51,065 nt of DNA, taken from the NCBI GenBank assembly GCA_028719205.1, contig JAQUKH010000018.1:1-51065 (forward strand), in the 5' to 3' direction. A program made the position numbers and the translations under genes. Within the stretch, counting starts at the first letter, position 1. Each line of letters begins with the position of its first letter. Below the pieces are notes generated by a model. It saw only the letters and a program-made list of their open reading frames with translations. It had not been told where the DNA came from and did not search any database. This stretch comes from a bacterium. Lineage in GTDB: Bacteria > JACRDZ01 > JAQUKH01. Of this stretch, positions 17,481 through 25,845 are shown one piece after another.

Positions 17481-19244
17481 TTAACCAGTTACTCTCGCCA
17501 GAAAAGACCATAGTGAAAAAGAAACTGCCCGAACAAATTTCGGTACTCTTATATTAAATATAGTTGTGGACCACTCCAATTCATTTGTGTCGCAAATAGT
17601 CGAAACGTTGTAGCTATCCATATTTCTCTTTAAATTCGCGAATGCCTCATTTCTGACTGATTCATCGCTGTATATCAGGATCTTATCAATTTTGGAGCAA
17701 AGTTCAATTGCCTTTAAGATCCTGTTCTCTAATTTCTGGTATTCTTTCTTTGTCACAAGGCCATACCGGAATTTTAACCGGTTCAGCTCAAGGCCAGCCT
17801 CGTAAGAACTCTCAACGATATCATGCCGCGAAAGCCATTTAGTCTCATAATTCAGAATATATTTCCAGCTTGGCTGGAGAAGTGCCTGCCTGTGTTCTTC
17901 CAAGGTCTTATAAAAGATCTTATAACCATACTGGTCGGGATTTTCAAAAACCATTGAACCCGGGTCAATAAACGGCGCCAGCGGCGATATAAACAATGAC
18001 ATCCTTTTTGAGTTCGCGTATTTTGAAAGCAAATAATCACAATATTTTACAGTCTCCCTGATCGATTCCCTTGTTTGTTCCGGAAGGCCGGTCATAAAGA
18101 AAAGATCCAGTCTTTTTACCCCAAGTTCCAAAGCTTGTTCTATCATCTCTTCCGCCTCAACATTCCCAAACGGCCTTCCAAACGCGCGGCGTATTTTTTC
18201 ATCATGCGATTGCAGTGAAAGCTGGATATTGAAATTTGGAACCGCCTCCGAGATCTCCTTCAACTGCTCTTTATCCGGGGGAACAAAAAACTCAAATATT
18301 ATCTGGTTCGTGATCTTCAGTTCCGCGAACTTTTTCATAAGGGCGCGGGTGTATTCCCTGCCGTTCTGGAAGATATCGCCGACAAGAAAGATCGGCCCTT
18401 TAATAAAACGGATCAAAGCCTTTATTTCTTTCCCGACATCTTCAACGGTTTTATAAACGGTTTCTTTCCGGTTGCAGTAATTCTTATAAAACTCCTTAGA
18501 CCCGCCGCAAACTTTGCAGTTGCAGTTGCATCCCCTGCATAAAACAATAACCGCGATAGGATAAGCCACCCAGTTTATGAACGGCAAATACCCGGAAAAA
18601 TCAAAATTTTTTAACGCCTGTAAAAATATATGTTTATAATCAATATTTATGCCTTCTAAACTGTTTGGAACATAACTGAACGGATTAAATAACGCGTTCC
18701 CCGTTCCATCACGCCAGCAAAGATTAGGAATGTGTTCAAGGCTTTCACCATTCTTTAAGGTAATAATAAGTTTTTCCAGAAGCGCCTCTGTCGAATCTCC
18801 CCGGATACAATAATCAACAGAAGGATATTCCATCAGTTCTTTATGGTAATACGTGGCTGATAATCCCCCAAAAACCACTTTGGAATCCGGATGAAAATTT
18901 TTTACAAGTTTCGCCACTTCAATGCTTCCATGCGCGTGCGGAAGCCAGTGAAGGTCGATCCCAAAGAGCCGGCTATCCATCTTTCTTAAAAACTTTTCAA
19001 CATCGAATTTTGGATTATGCAGCATCTTCAACGCGAGATTTACGATCCTCACCCTGAATCCCCTGCTGGTAAGATATCTTGAGATCGTGGTAAATCCGAT
19101 CGGATACATTTCAAAGATCGGAGTTGACGGAACAACATCGCTTATCGGCCCGTACATTATCGAACTCTTACGGAAATCGTATACACTTGGCGCGTGCAGA
19201 AGAACCAGGTCATACTTGTAATTATCTTTTGTTTTTGTTGACAT
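17481..19244 (-). CDS. B12-binding domain radical SAM protein of the inositol operon
   Basis: This 587-residue protein has a cobalamin-binding-like domain in residues 90-165 (FGIDLHWLPHAHGSIEVAK, KVVFGGLSATYY, CIRGDSTEALLEKL). The radical SAM cluster motif is C239-x3-C243-x2-C246 inside an unusually cysteine-rich CRGCNCNCKVCGG, with extra Cys at 236 and 241. The barrel and C-terminal extension (residues 460-587) follow. It resembles the large archaeal/bacterial B12-radical SAM family of unknown substrate. It opens the operon with inositol-1-phosphate synthase and O-methyltransferase, so radical methylation or rearrangement of a cyclitol or lipid headgroup is a reasonable guess. A TGGAGAG ribosome binding site is present. 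Confidence 0.85.
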   Translation of the reverse strand: MSTKTKDNYKYDLVLLHAPSVYDFRKSSIMYGPISDVVPSTPIFEMYPIGFTTISRYLTSRGFRVRIVNLALKMLHNPKFDVEKFLRKMDSRLFGIDLHWLPHAHGSIEVAKLVKNFHPDSKVVFGGLSATYYHKELMEYPSVDYCIRGDSTEALLEKLIITLKNGESLEHIPNLCWRDGTGNALFNPFSYVPNSLEGINIDYKHIFLQALKNFDFSGYLPFINWVAYPIAVIVLCRGCNCNCKVCGGSKEFYKNYCNRKETVYKTVEDVGKEIKALIRFIKGPIFLVGDIFQNGREYTRALMKKFAELKITNQIIFEFFVPPDKEQLKEISEAVPNFNIQLSLQSHDEKIRRAFGRPFGNVEAEEMIEQALELGVKRLDLFFMTGLPEQTRESIRETVKYCDYLLSKYANSKRMSLFISPLAPFIDPGSMVFENPDQYGYKIFYKTLEEHRQALLQPSWKYILNYETKWLSRHDIVESSYEAGLELNRLKFRYGLVTKKEYQKLENRILKAIELCSKIDKILIYSDESVRNEAFANLKRNMDSYNVSTICDTNELEWSTTIFNIRVPKFVRAVSFSLWSFLARVTG

Positions 19245-19268
19245 TTTATCTCTCCAAAAAATGATAAA

Positions 19269-19330
19269 TGTAGGGGCGAACCTATGTGTTCGCCCGTATT
19301 AAAAGGGCAGACACATGGGTCTGCCCCTAC
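19269..19330. repeat. Double palindromic repeat of the GTAGGGGCGAA family
   Basis: Outer arms GTAGGGGC (19270-19277) and GCCCCTAC (19323-19330) enclose two smaller hairpins: GGGCGAA/TTCGCCC and GGGCAGAC/GTCTGCCC. It fills the gap between the CPBP protease gene and the radical SAM gene, and its right edge supplies the stop codon of the protease gene. Related copies lie inside the coding sequence at 29224-29255 and 29521-29561. Confidence 0.8.
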
Positions 19331-19971
19331 GGCGCCGGAAAATAAACAAAAAATACATCCCAAGCTATATGCGTGATAACAGCCGGCCAGAAACCTGACT
19401 TAAAATAGATCCAGCCCCAGATAAACGCCAAAGAAAAATCTACTAATCCGGAAACGGGCCCAAGGGTGCAGGCCCTGGCACCGCTTATAATAGAGGCCAG
19501 AAGTATCGCGGTCTTATTGTCAAAATATAGATTAAATATATTTTGAACGTATACCCGATAGAACATTTCAACCGCTATAACGATCATAATTACACCGGAA
19601 ACAGACACGAAAATATTTATCTCATGCCAGGGGCGCACAAAATACTGCCAGAGATCAAGATCCACCAAACCCTGAAGCTTCGGGATCCTGCCGACCGCGG
19701 AAAAAGAAATCCGCATTAATAAATATAGAAAAAGCATAAGAGATACCCCCAAGGCCAAATATCTGGTTTTTACTTTTTTATCCGTTTTATTTTTTATATT
19801 TACATCAAATCCTTTCCCTAAAAAATATCCCGCGGTTAACATACAGGCAAAATACGCCATATTCCCATACGGCCTCATTCCCGGCAACGTATAAATAAGA
19901 TAATACAAACCCGCAACCGGAATATTTACCAAACACATTATTATTAAATCTTTTTTGCTTATCATATCCAT
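19327..19971 (-). CDS. CPBP-family intramembrane metalloprotease
   Basis: This 214-residue protein has six or so hydrophobic helices. The CPBP (CaaX protease/bacteriocin-processing) motifs are EMFYRVYVQ (glutamate and arginine, near residue 145), a Phe-rich helix in the middle and HIAWDVFF near the C-terminus (His and Asp). These residues form the buried metal site. The first motif has only one Glu where two are usual, which may lower activity. The stop codon TAG and last residues come from a palindromic repeat downstream, so the C-terminus may be shortened or extended compared with relatives. The start lies within a short ATGCTC-type repeat. Confidence 0.75.
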   Translation of the reverse strand: MDMISKKDLIIMCLVNIPVAGLYYLIYTLPGMRPYGNMAYFACMLTAGYFLGKGFDVNIKNKTDKKVKTRYLALGVSLMLFLYLLMRISFSAVGRIPKLQGLVDLDLWQYFVRPWHEINIFVSVSGVIMIVIAVEMFYRVYVQNIFNLYFDNKTAILLASIISGARACTLGPVSGLVDFSLAFIWGWIYFKSGFWPAVITHIAWDVFFVYFPAP

Positions 19972-19990
19972 GCTCTATGCTCCATGTTTT

Positions 19991-21199
19991 TTAATAATAC
20001 CCGACTTCTTTCATCAGCTGTCCGACAACCTCTTTATATTCTTTATTAGCTTTTTTATATTCCTCAACGGATTCGTCAAGCTTTCCATCGGTTTGTTTTA
20101 TTTCAGCAAGGCCGTGATGAGTATAAGCTTTGTTTGGATTTACTTCAGAAACATTCGCGTTTACACCCAGCACCTTTTGTTTTTCTGAACCCATATAAAG
20201 ATCTAAAGCCTTTGTAAAACTTTCTACCGCTTTGACCTTGTCATTATTTTTTAAATATGTCACTCCTAAACCATAATAAGCGTCCGCTGACGCGGGAATA
20301 TTCTGGATAACAATGTTAAATTCTTTAATTGCCTCAGCGAGCCTATTCCCATCCTTGCACGCGATCGCGTAATTATAATGAGCTGACATATTACTTGAAT
20401 CGAGGTCTAACGCAGCAAGAAAATAATTGGTCGCTTTATCAAGCTCATCTTTTTTGGAATAAAAAATCCCTAATAATATATTCGCATCCGCGTATGTCGA
20501 ATCTTCTTTCAGCGCGGTTTCTAATTTCGGAAGCGCCTGGCTGATCAAACCCTTTTTGTAAAATTGCAATGCCATATTGTAATAAAATCCCGCTTTCCCT
20601 TTTGGCTGATATCCTTCCGGCGCCTTTTTAACAACCTGTTCTATTCCAAGGGCTGTTTCTATTGACCGGCGGACGATCCTCTCCCCCGAAAGATCGGGAA
20701 AACCCGGGATCAAAGCGGAAACTAAACCTTCTTTATCAATTATAATAAGGCTTGGAATTGTTACAACCCCGAATTTTTCATAAACCGCTAATCCTTTATC
20801 CACTAAAACAGGATATGAGATCTTGGCATCGACTGTCACACCCAATGCCTCGTCTAACTCACTGTCAGGAATTCCCTCCTGGCCGCGCGGGCTATAGACT
20901 GAAAGCACTTCCAGTCCTTTTTCTGAATGATATTTGTCATACATTTTCTGCAAATATCCCAATTCAGCGGCTGAACGCAGGTTTGGATTTGACCAGAAAA
21001 TAACAGCTACCGCTGATTTACCTTTATAACTGTCAATACTGTATTCTTTCCCCTGCATATCCTTAAGCGTAAAACTCACCATCGGATCATTTTCCTTTAA
21101 CCGTTTAAATGCCTGGCCGTTTGCCGGAACAAAAAACAGCAGAAAAAGAAATGTCATCAATAAAGTTACTAAGGTAATCTTGTTAATTTTCGTTTTCAT
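19991..21199 (-). CDS. Periplasmic thioredoxin-fold protein without catalytic cysteines, with TPR repeats
   Basis: From ATG 21199 (GGGGG ribosome site) the product has 402 residues. Residues 1-30 are a signal peptide (VPANGQA). Residues 35-175 have the TlpA/ResA/AhpC-type thioredoxin fold (FTLKDMQGKEYSIDSYKG, VAVIFWS). Where the redox pair W-C-x-x-C belongs, it reads FWSNPNLRS, so both cysteines are missing. Residues 190-400 hold about four or five TPR repeats. It thus probably binds rather than oxidises partners, acting as a periplasmic scaffold or chaperone. An in-frame ATG at 21241 is a less likely start. It is divergent from the U32 gene at 21266. Confidence 0.8.
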   Translation of the reverse strand: MKTKINKITLVTLLMTFLFLLFFVPANGQAFKRLKENDPMVSFTLKDMQGKEYSIDSYKGKSAVAVIFWSNPNLRSAAELGYLQKMYDKYHSEKGLEVLSVYSPRGQEGIPDSELDEALGVTVDAKISYPVLVDKGLAVYEKFGVVTIPSLIIIDKEGLVSALIPGFPDLSGERIVRRSIETALGIEQVVKKAPEGYQPKGKAGFYYNMALQFYKKGLISQALPKLETALKEDSTYADANILLGIFYSKKDELDKATNYFLAALDLDSSNMSAHYNYAIACKDGNRLAEAIKEFNIVIQNIPASADAYYGLGVTYLKNNDKVKAVESFTKALDLYMGSEKQKVLGVNANVSEVNPNKAYTHHGLAEIKQTDGKLDESVEEYKKANKEYKEVVGQLMKEVGYY

Positions 21200-21230
21200 T
21201 TCAACCCCCCCCAAATTAAATTTTATTTTC

Positions 21231-21259
21231 TTGAACCTCACACTATATAATGTTAAAAT
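21231..21259 (+). promoter_or_regulatory. Promoter of the U32-type gene at 21266
   Basis: TTGAAC at 21231-21236 and TAAAAT at 21254-21259 are separated by 17 bases. The ATG at 21266 begins only six bases after the -10 box and no ribosome binding site is present, so the mRNA should be leaderless. A TATAAT at 21246-21251 could be an alternative -10 box. Confidence 0.6.
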
Positions 21260-21265
21260 ATTTTT

Positions 21266-22354
21266 ATGAGATTATCAATTCCCACTAACTGGGACAATAA
21301 GCTTATCGAAAACCTTTCAAGCCTTCCTATACACAACTACTATGCGAAATTACAGGAAGATGTCGTCGGCGGCGGAAGGCCGGCCGCAAGCATTCCTCAT
21401 GTAACACGGCAAAAAGTTAAAGAACACATCAAACTGATCCACGAGAACAAGGCATTATTTAACTATGTTCTCAATGCCCCCTGCCTCGGAAATACTGAGT
21501 ATTCGCCCTCCTATCGTAAACAGATCTTTCAGCTTCTTGACTGGCTTACTTTAATAGGAGTTGATTCCGTAACCGTTACCATTCCACTCCTGCTCGAATG
21601 GATCAAGAAAAATTTCCCGTCTTTAAAAGTAAGTGTCTCTGTTTTTTCTCACGTTGATACTATAAACATGGCAAAAATGTACGAAAACCTCGGAGCGGAT
21701 GAAATTACCATTACCCAGCAATTCAACCGCGATTTTAATTTTTTAAAGAGCCTTCGAAAAAACTGCAAAACTGATTTTCAGCTGATCGTAAACAACGCGT
21801 GCCTTTTCGGATGCCCTTTCCGAAGATACCATTCAAATCTGAACGCTCATTCATCACAAATCGGCGCGAAAAAACTGCCGCTGGATTATCCTGTAATGCG
21901 GTGCACGCTTCTTCGTTTCAAATATCCTTCTGAAATAATCCGCTCTCCCTGGGTCAGGCCTGAAGACCTTGTTTATTATGAAAAGATCGGAATAGATAAA
22001 TTTAAATTATCAGGCCGAACCAATACCACTGAATGGATCACCAAAACCGCGAAGGCGTACGCCGGCCGAAAAAGCCCGAAAAACTTCGCGGAACTTCTGG
22101 CCGTTCCGAATGCCGCCGGTTCCATGTTCAGAAAAACTATTCCGGGAGCGCCGGATGTCAATCTGGTTATTGATAACGATACCCTTCCAGGATTCATAAA
22201 ACATTTCCTTAATAAAAGTTGTTCCTCTCTTTCCTGCGATAAATGCCTCTACTGCGACCGGATAGCTTTAAAGAGCGTAAAGACATCCAAAGAACTTTCT
22301 AAAAAACTTATTTCAGCCTACGAAAAAGTATTATCTGATTTCCAGAACATTTAA
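21266..22354 (+). CDS. Peptidase U32-family-like iron-sulphur protein
   Basis: This 362-residue protein resembles the U32 (collagenase-like, COG0826) family by its TIM-barrel pattern (SVFSHVDTINMAKMYENLGADEITITQQF) and the cysteine-rich NNACLFGCPFRRYHSN at about residues 175-190. Further cysteines lie at MRC near 210 and in the C-terminal CSSLSCDKCLYC. U32 members such as UbiU/UbiV carry a 4Fe-4S cluster and take part in anaerobic hydroxylation of quinones or tRNA. The gene converges with a short U32-like gene (4-base overlap) whose operon also holds UbiA- and UbiD-type genes, which supports a quinone-linked role. The protein may instead act on RNA. Confidence 0.75.
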   Translation: MRLSIPTNWDNKLIENLSSLPIHNYYAKLQEDVVGGGRPAASIPHVTRQKVKEHIKLIHENKALFNYVLNAPCLGNTEYSPSYRKQIFQLLDWLTLIGVDSVTVTIPLLLEWIKKNFPSLKVSVSVFSHVDTINMAKMYENLGADEITITQQFNRDFNFLKSLRKNCKTDFQLIVNNACLFGCPFRRYHSNLNAHSSQIGAKKLPLDYPVMRCTLLRFKYPSEIIRSPWVRPEDLVYYEKIGIDKFKLSGRTNTTEWITKTAKAYAGRKSPKNFAELLAVPNAAGSMFRKTIPGAPDVNLVIDNDTLPGFIKHFLNKSCSSLSCDKCLYCDRIALKSVKTSKELSKKLISAYEKVLSDFQNI

Positions 22355-23004
22355 TAAACCGCTAAATCTTTAACCTTATCCAAACGTTTTCTAAATTCGC
22401 GAATTATATTAACAAAATCATTTATTTCACAATTCGCGCCTACTTTTACCCCTCTGACAAAATCCCTGGGAACCAGTTCTTCCAGGGGAAGATTTTCATA
22501 TTCCTGATCACCGTCAAAGAAAATATCAATCCCTAATTTCGGTGAAACTTTTAGATTTTCAAGAGCCTTCAGCCCCAGCCATGGAACTATAATTCTATCC
22601 GCGCCCATACACCGGGCAAAATTGGCATCACGGTTCGATTGGATCCCGCAAACCACTGAAGCTATTATTTCAATATTACTGTCGGGAAAGTTATCCGACA
22701 CCCAGGATATCAGGCGATAATCCCCAAGCACCAGGCCATCCGGCTGATATGGAATAACATCTTTAATAGCCTGCAATATATCATCATATTGATTATCGGC
22801 CAATTTAGCGTTAAATACCACATACGCTTTTTTTTGATATTTATGCGCGTATTCTATCGCAGAGCTTACCTCTTCTTTTGAAAAAATAACACCGTGATAA
22901 CTTATGGTCACTAATCCCTGAACAGGAATATAAACGGAATCGGCGCCATTTTGTATTGCCGACTTAAGAAATTCCCAATTTGGTGTTGGTACCATTAATT
23001 CCAT
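22351..23004 (-). CDS. Short U32-type TIM-barrel protein
   Basis: This 217-residue protein starts with the U32 hallmark (MELMVPTPNWEFLKSAIQNG, then GADSVYIPVQG) and continues with FSKEEVSSAIEYAHKYQKKA and GADRIIVPWLGLKAL. Family members usually have 300 or more residues with four cysteines near residues 170-230. Here those cysteines are absent (only C118, C133 and C197 or so are scattered), so it appears to lack the iron-sulphur site. It could pair with the plus-strand U32 protein encoded convergently, as UbiV pairs with UbiU. It is the last gene of the UbiD-UbiA-isomerase-oxidoreductase operon, with AGGAGG as ribosome site. Confidence 0.7.
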   Translation of the reverse strand: MELMVPTPNWEFLKSAIQNGADSVYIPVQGLVTISYHGVIFSKEEVSSAIEYAHKYQKKAYVVFNAKLADNQYDDILQAIKDVIPYQPDGLVLGDYRLISWVSDNFPDSNIEIIASVVCGIQSNRDANFARCMGADRIIVPWLGLKALENLKVSPKLGIDIFFDGDQEYENLPLEELVPRDFVRGVKVGANCEINDFVNIIREFRKRLDKVKDLAVY

Positions 23005-23028
23005 TTGATCCGCCTCCTAAGTGCTTCA

Positions 23029-24060
23029 CTAATCTATTTCAGAAAATTCCAACGCGACAGTCTTATTTATCTCTGCCGACTTATAAGCCGCTGACATGCA
23101 CATCGCGTTAATGATCGCCTCATCGATTCCGTCAGGCGAAAAATCCTTATTTTTTAATCTGCTGTAAAATTTATTAAAAAGTCCCAGATACCAGTCAGAA
23201 TGACTTGAATCAGAGGACATACCCTCATTCAAAATTATTTTCTCTTTTTTCCCGAAAGTATTTAATACAATTTCATTTTCTGTCACGGAAATATCACCAT
23301 CTGTTCCTAATATCTTAAAGATCGTTTCCTTCTCCTTACCCGCCCATGTCAAAGCGAACTGAGCTATACCTTTTTCATATTTAATATTTATCCATGCCGT
23401 ATCTTCCACCGTATATTCGAAATGGTAAAGTCTTTCTGTCTGCGCGGTAATATGCTTCGGTACCCCTAATATTGAAGACGCGAGATAAAAAAGATGCGAA
23501 CCATGATCAACAATAATGCCTCCCCCGCTATTCTCGATTTCACTCCGCCATACCGGATTCCACGCGTCATTGCCTTTATTTATCCCGGTACGGTACACAA
23601 AAAACTGCATAAGAAAAGGTTTTCCTATCAACCCTCTGTTTATAATAAAATCCACTTTTTGCCATACTGGAGAATAACGGTACTGATGCCCCGGTAAAAA
23701 CACCAGATTGCTTTTCGCCAGTTTCTCTTTTATCCGTAAAAGAGATTCAAAATTTATATCAACCGGTTTTTCGCATATTATATTTATTTTCTTTTCCACC
23801 GCGCGCGCTATAATTTCAAAATGGCTCAATGGCGGCGTACAAATATCAACAAAATCAAGTTTTTCATTTGTTAACAGTTCGTTAATATCGGAATACGCGT
23901 TGCTTTGGGGTGACATTTTTTTAAATTTTTCGATATTTTCCCCAACACAATCGCATCCGGCAACAATTTGAAATTTTTTCATCATATCCGGATTAAGATA
24001 TGCCTTCAAATGGCCGTTTAAACCTATGTTTCCTAAACCAATAATTGCTCCGCGATACAC
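23029..24060 (-). CDS. Gfo/Idh/MocA-family NAD(P)-dependent oxidoreductase
   Basis: This 343-residue protein begins with the Rossmann motif IIGLGNIGLNGHLKAYL and shows VDICTPPLSHF and the family signature ICEKPVDINFESLL (the Lys of EKP). The C-terminal half has the substrate Asp and His in the GGGIIVDHGSHLFYL segment. Members oxidise or reduce sugar and cyclitol hydroxyls. The start is GTG at 24060, 7 bases after GGAGGAAG. The gene overlaps the upstream sugar-isomerase-type gene by 28 bases, so they are co-expressed. Inositol dehydrogenase-like activity is possible because inositol-1-phosphate synthase is encoded nearby, but this is inference only. Confidence 0.88.
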   Translation of the reverse strand: MYRGAIIGLGNIGLNGHLKAYLNPDMMKKFQIVAGCDCVGENIEKFKKMSPQSNAYSDINELLTNEKLDFVDICTPPLSHFEIIARAVEKKINIICEKPVDINFESLLRIKEKLAKSNLVFLPGHQYRYSPVWQKVDFIINRGLIGKPFLMQFFVYRTGINKGNDAWNPVWRSEIENSGGGIIVDHGSHLFYLASSILGVPKHITAQTERLYHFEYTVEDTAWINIKYEKGIAQFALTWAGKEKETIFKILGTDGDISVTENEIVLNTFGKKEKIILNEGMSSDSSHSDWYLGLFNKFYSRLKNKDFSPDGIDEAIINAMCMSAAYKSAEINKTVALEFSEID

Positions 24061-24887
24061 GGTTCTTCCTCCTTCATAGTGTTACCGCTGTTAAGATAAA
24101 TATCTATAAATTTTTTCGCTAATATTGAGGCCCTTTTTGGAAATTCATTATGTTTATTTAATTCAACTGAAAGCCACCCGTTATAATTTATTTTTTCCAA
24201 ATATTCAAAAAATTGGTCAAAATCAATATCCCCTTGTCCGGGTATCAAATGACGGTGCGGAAAATCTTTACGAAAAACATCATCCACATGTATCACCTGT
24301 AAATAATTTTTTAACTTGTCAATATACGCGGGAACCTCTTCTCCGACACCAAAACAATGCCCTATATCAACCAGCGCGCGAAAGGTATCTTTTCCCAGCC
24401 TATTGATAGCTTCCACAACCTGTTCGGGACGGGAAAGCCATTTTTCCGGTTCCGCTTCCAGGGCTACGATAATATTTCTCTTGCGCGCCTCTTCCCCGAT
24501 CATATCCATGGCCTGATAAAAATATTCTCCCTGCTTTTTAAAACTTAGCTCATTTTCAGGATATAATCCGCCTGAGGCCGTGTGCACTGCACCGACTCCA
24601 AAAAATTCCGCCATACGGATACAGCCTAAAAACTTTTCAATGTTCTCTTTTCTTTTCTCCGGTTCAGGCGCGACAAAATCCAAATGCGCGCTTATACCGT
24701 AAACCTCAAGTCCCAGCTTGTAAATAATTCTTTTTATGTCACGTAAGCGCATTTCTGAATCACGGGAAGATATATGATTTCCCTTCGCCCAAAGTTCAAC
24801 TCCTTTATATCCCTGTCCGGCAATCGAGTTTAAGGCGTATTCAATCGGGAAATTCCGGTAAGCATTAAGAAAAAATCCTAATTTCAT
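24033..24887 (-). CDS. Sugar phosphate isomerase/epimerase (xylose-isomerase-like TIM barrel)
   Basis: This 284-residue protein has the AP-endonuclease-2/xylose-isomerase-like barrel. Marks are IAGQGYKGVELWAKG, EAEPEKW, LVDIGHCFG (metal-binding Asp and His) and the C-terminal VIHVDDVFRKDFPHRHLIPGQG, then YNGWLSVELN. Metal ligands Glu, Asp and His are in place. Members include IolE, IolI, hydroxypyruvate isomerase and 3-dehydroshikimate dehydratase. It follows UbiA by 43 bases and overlaps the Gfo/Idh gene, so the two may act in series. AGGAG is the ribosome site. A role as 3-dehydroshikimate dehydratase would connect it to aromatic precursors for UbiA/UbiD, which is speculative. Confidence 0.82.
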   Translation of the reverse strand: MKLGFFLNAYRNFPIEYALNSIAGQGYKGVELWAKGNHISSRDSEMRLRDIKRIIYKLGLEVYGISAHLDFVAPEPEKRKENIEKFLGCIRMAEFFGVGAVHTASGGLYPENELSFKKQGEYFYQAMDMIGEEARKRNIIVALEAEPEKWLSRPEQVVEAINRLGKDTFRALVDIGHCFGVGEEVPAYIDKLKNYLQVIHVDDVFRKDFPHRHLIPGQGDIDFDQFFEYLEKINYNGWLSVELNKHNEFPKRASILAKKFIDIYLNSGNTMKEEEPCIAEQLLV

Positions 24888-24930
24888 TTTAATTCTCCTA
24901 TTTACTTTAACTCCTGAGGGAGCCCTCTTT

Positions 24931-25845
24931 TTATCTAATTATCAAATCTGATAAAGTAATGAATAAAAACCCTGTTGCTGTTAACGCGTTTATCAAGAAA
25001 AAAGTTTTATTTGTCCTTAGTATCTCAGTTTTTTGTGTAGCAATATGACCATATATCACCAAAACACCTAAGGTTAAAATCCCAATAAAATAAATATTCC
25101 TGAAACTATATATTTTTGCCAAATATAAAAGAAGAGAAATACTTATAATATGAAGGCCAAAGGCTATTATCTGGCTTTTTTTCTCACCCAGCAGCTCCGG
25201 TATCGAATGAAGCCCATGCGTCCTGTAAAATTCTATATCTTCACGGTCATAAATAATATCAAATCCGCTTGTCCAGAAAAACACTGCCAGCCCCATAACC
25301 ATAGCGGAAAGGTTCCATTCTCCTTTAACAGCTATCCATCCCCCGACAGGCGCCCAGAATAATATTGCCCCGAGTAAAAAATGGTTCAACCAGGTCCATC
25401 TCTTGGCTGATGAATAAACAAGAATAAGCGCGATTGGAATTGGAGAAAGATACAAACAAAGCGGATTCAACATCCATGCGCTTAAAATAAATAAGACCAA
25501 AGAAAACACCGTAAAAATTATTACTTCATTATCCCTGATAACCCCTTTTACTAACGCTCTTTCCTTAGTCCTCGGATTTTTTCCATCAATGTCTTTATCC
25601 AGCAAACGGTTAACCGCCATTCCCGCGTTCCGTGCGGAAACAACCGCCAGAATGATCCAGAATATATTCGTTATAGAAGGTATCAACCTCCCATTTATGC
25701 TATATTGGGCAAGTGCTGCCCCCGCCAAAGCAAAAGGCAAAGTAAAGATCACAAAAGGAAATAGTGTAAGCTCAGAATAAATACGAATCTTTTCTCTAAA
25801 ACTTTTGGCTTGTAACTTATGACTTGTGACTTTACTTGAATCCAT
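24931..25845 (-). CDS. ubiA: UbiA-family prenyltransferase
   Basis: From ATG 25845 the product has 304 residues and about eight membrane helices. The two aspartate motifs are NRLLDKDIDGKNPRTKERAL (first, near residue 70) and FDIIYDREDIEFYRTHG (second, near 190); they bind the prenyl diphosphate through Mg2+. It should attach a prenyl chain to an aromatic acid such as 4-hydroxybenzoate. It overlaps the end of the UbiD gene by 14 bases and GAGGTGG precedes ATG 25845, which is preferred over an upstream in-frame codon at 25875. Residues 6-14 (VTSHKLQAK) are encoded by an array of 7-base repeats, so the N-terminus is partly repeat-derived. In futalosine-pathway bacteria this is MqnP. Confidence 0.88.
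   Translation of the reverse strand: MDSSKVTSHKLQAKSFREKIRIYSELTLFPFVIFTLPFALAGAALAQYSINGRLIPSITNIFWIILAVVSARNAGMAVNRLLDKDIDGKNPRTKERALVKGVIRDNEVIIFTVFSLVLFILSAWMLNPLCLYLSPIPIALILVYSSAKRWTWLNHFLLGAILFWAPVGGWIAVKGEWNLSAMVMGLAVFFWTSGFDIIYDREDIEFYRTHGLHSIPELLGEKKSQIIAFGLHIISISLLLYLAKIYSFRNIYFIGILTLGVLVIYGHIATQKTEILRTNKTFFLINALTATGFLFITLSDLIIR
25803..25830. repeat. Array of four 7-base repeats at the start of the UbiA-type gene
   Basis: On the minus strand the array reads GTCACAA, GTCATAA, GTTACAA, GCCAAAA, exactly four 7-base units. It lies entirely within the coding sequence and gives residues 6-14 of UbiA. A second array of the same 7-base family, also of four units, lies at 40844-40871 in a non-coding gap. 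Confidence 0.7.
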
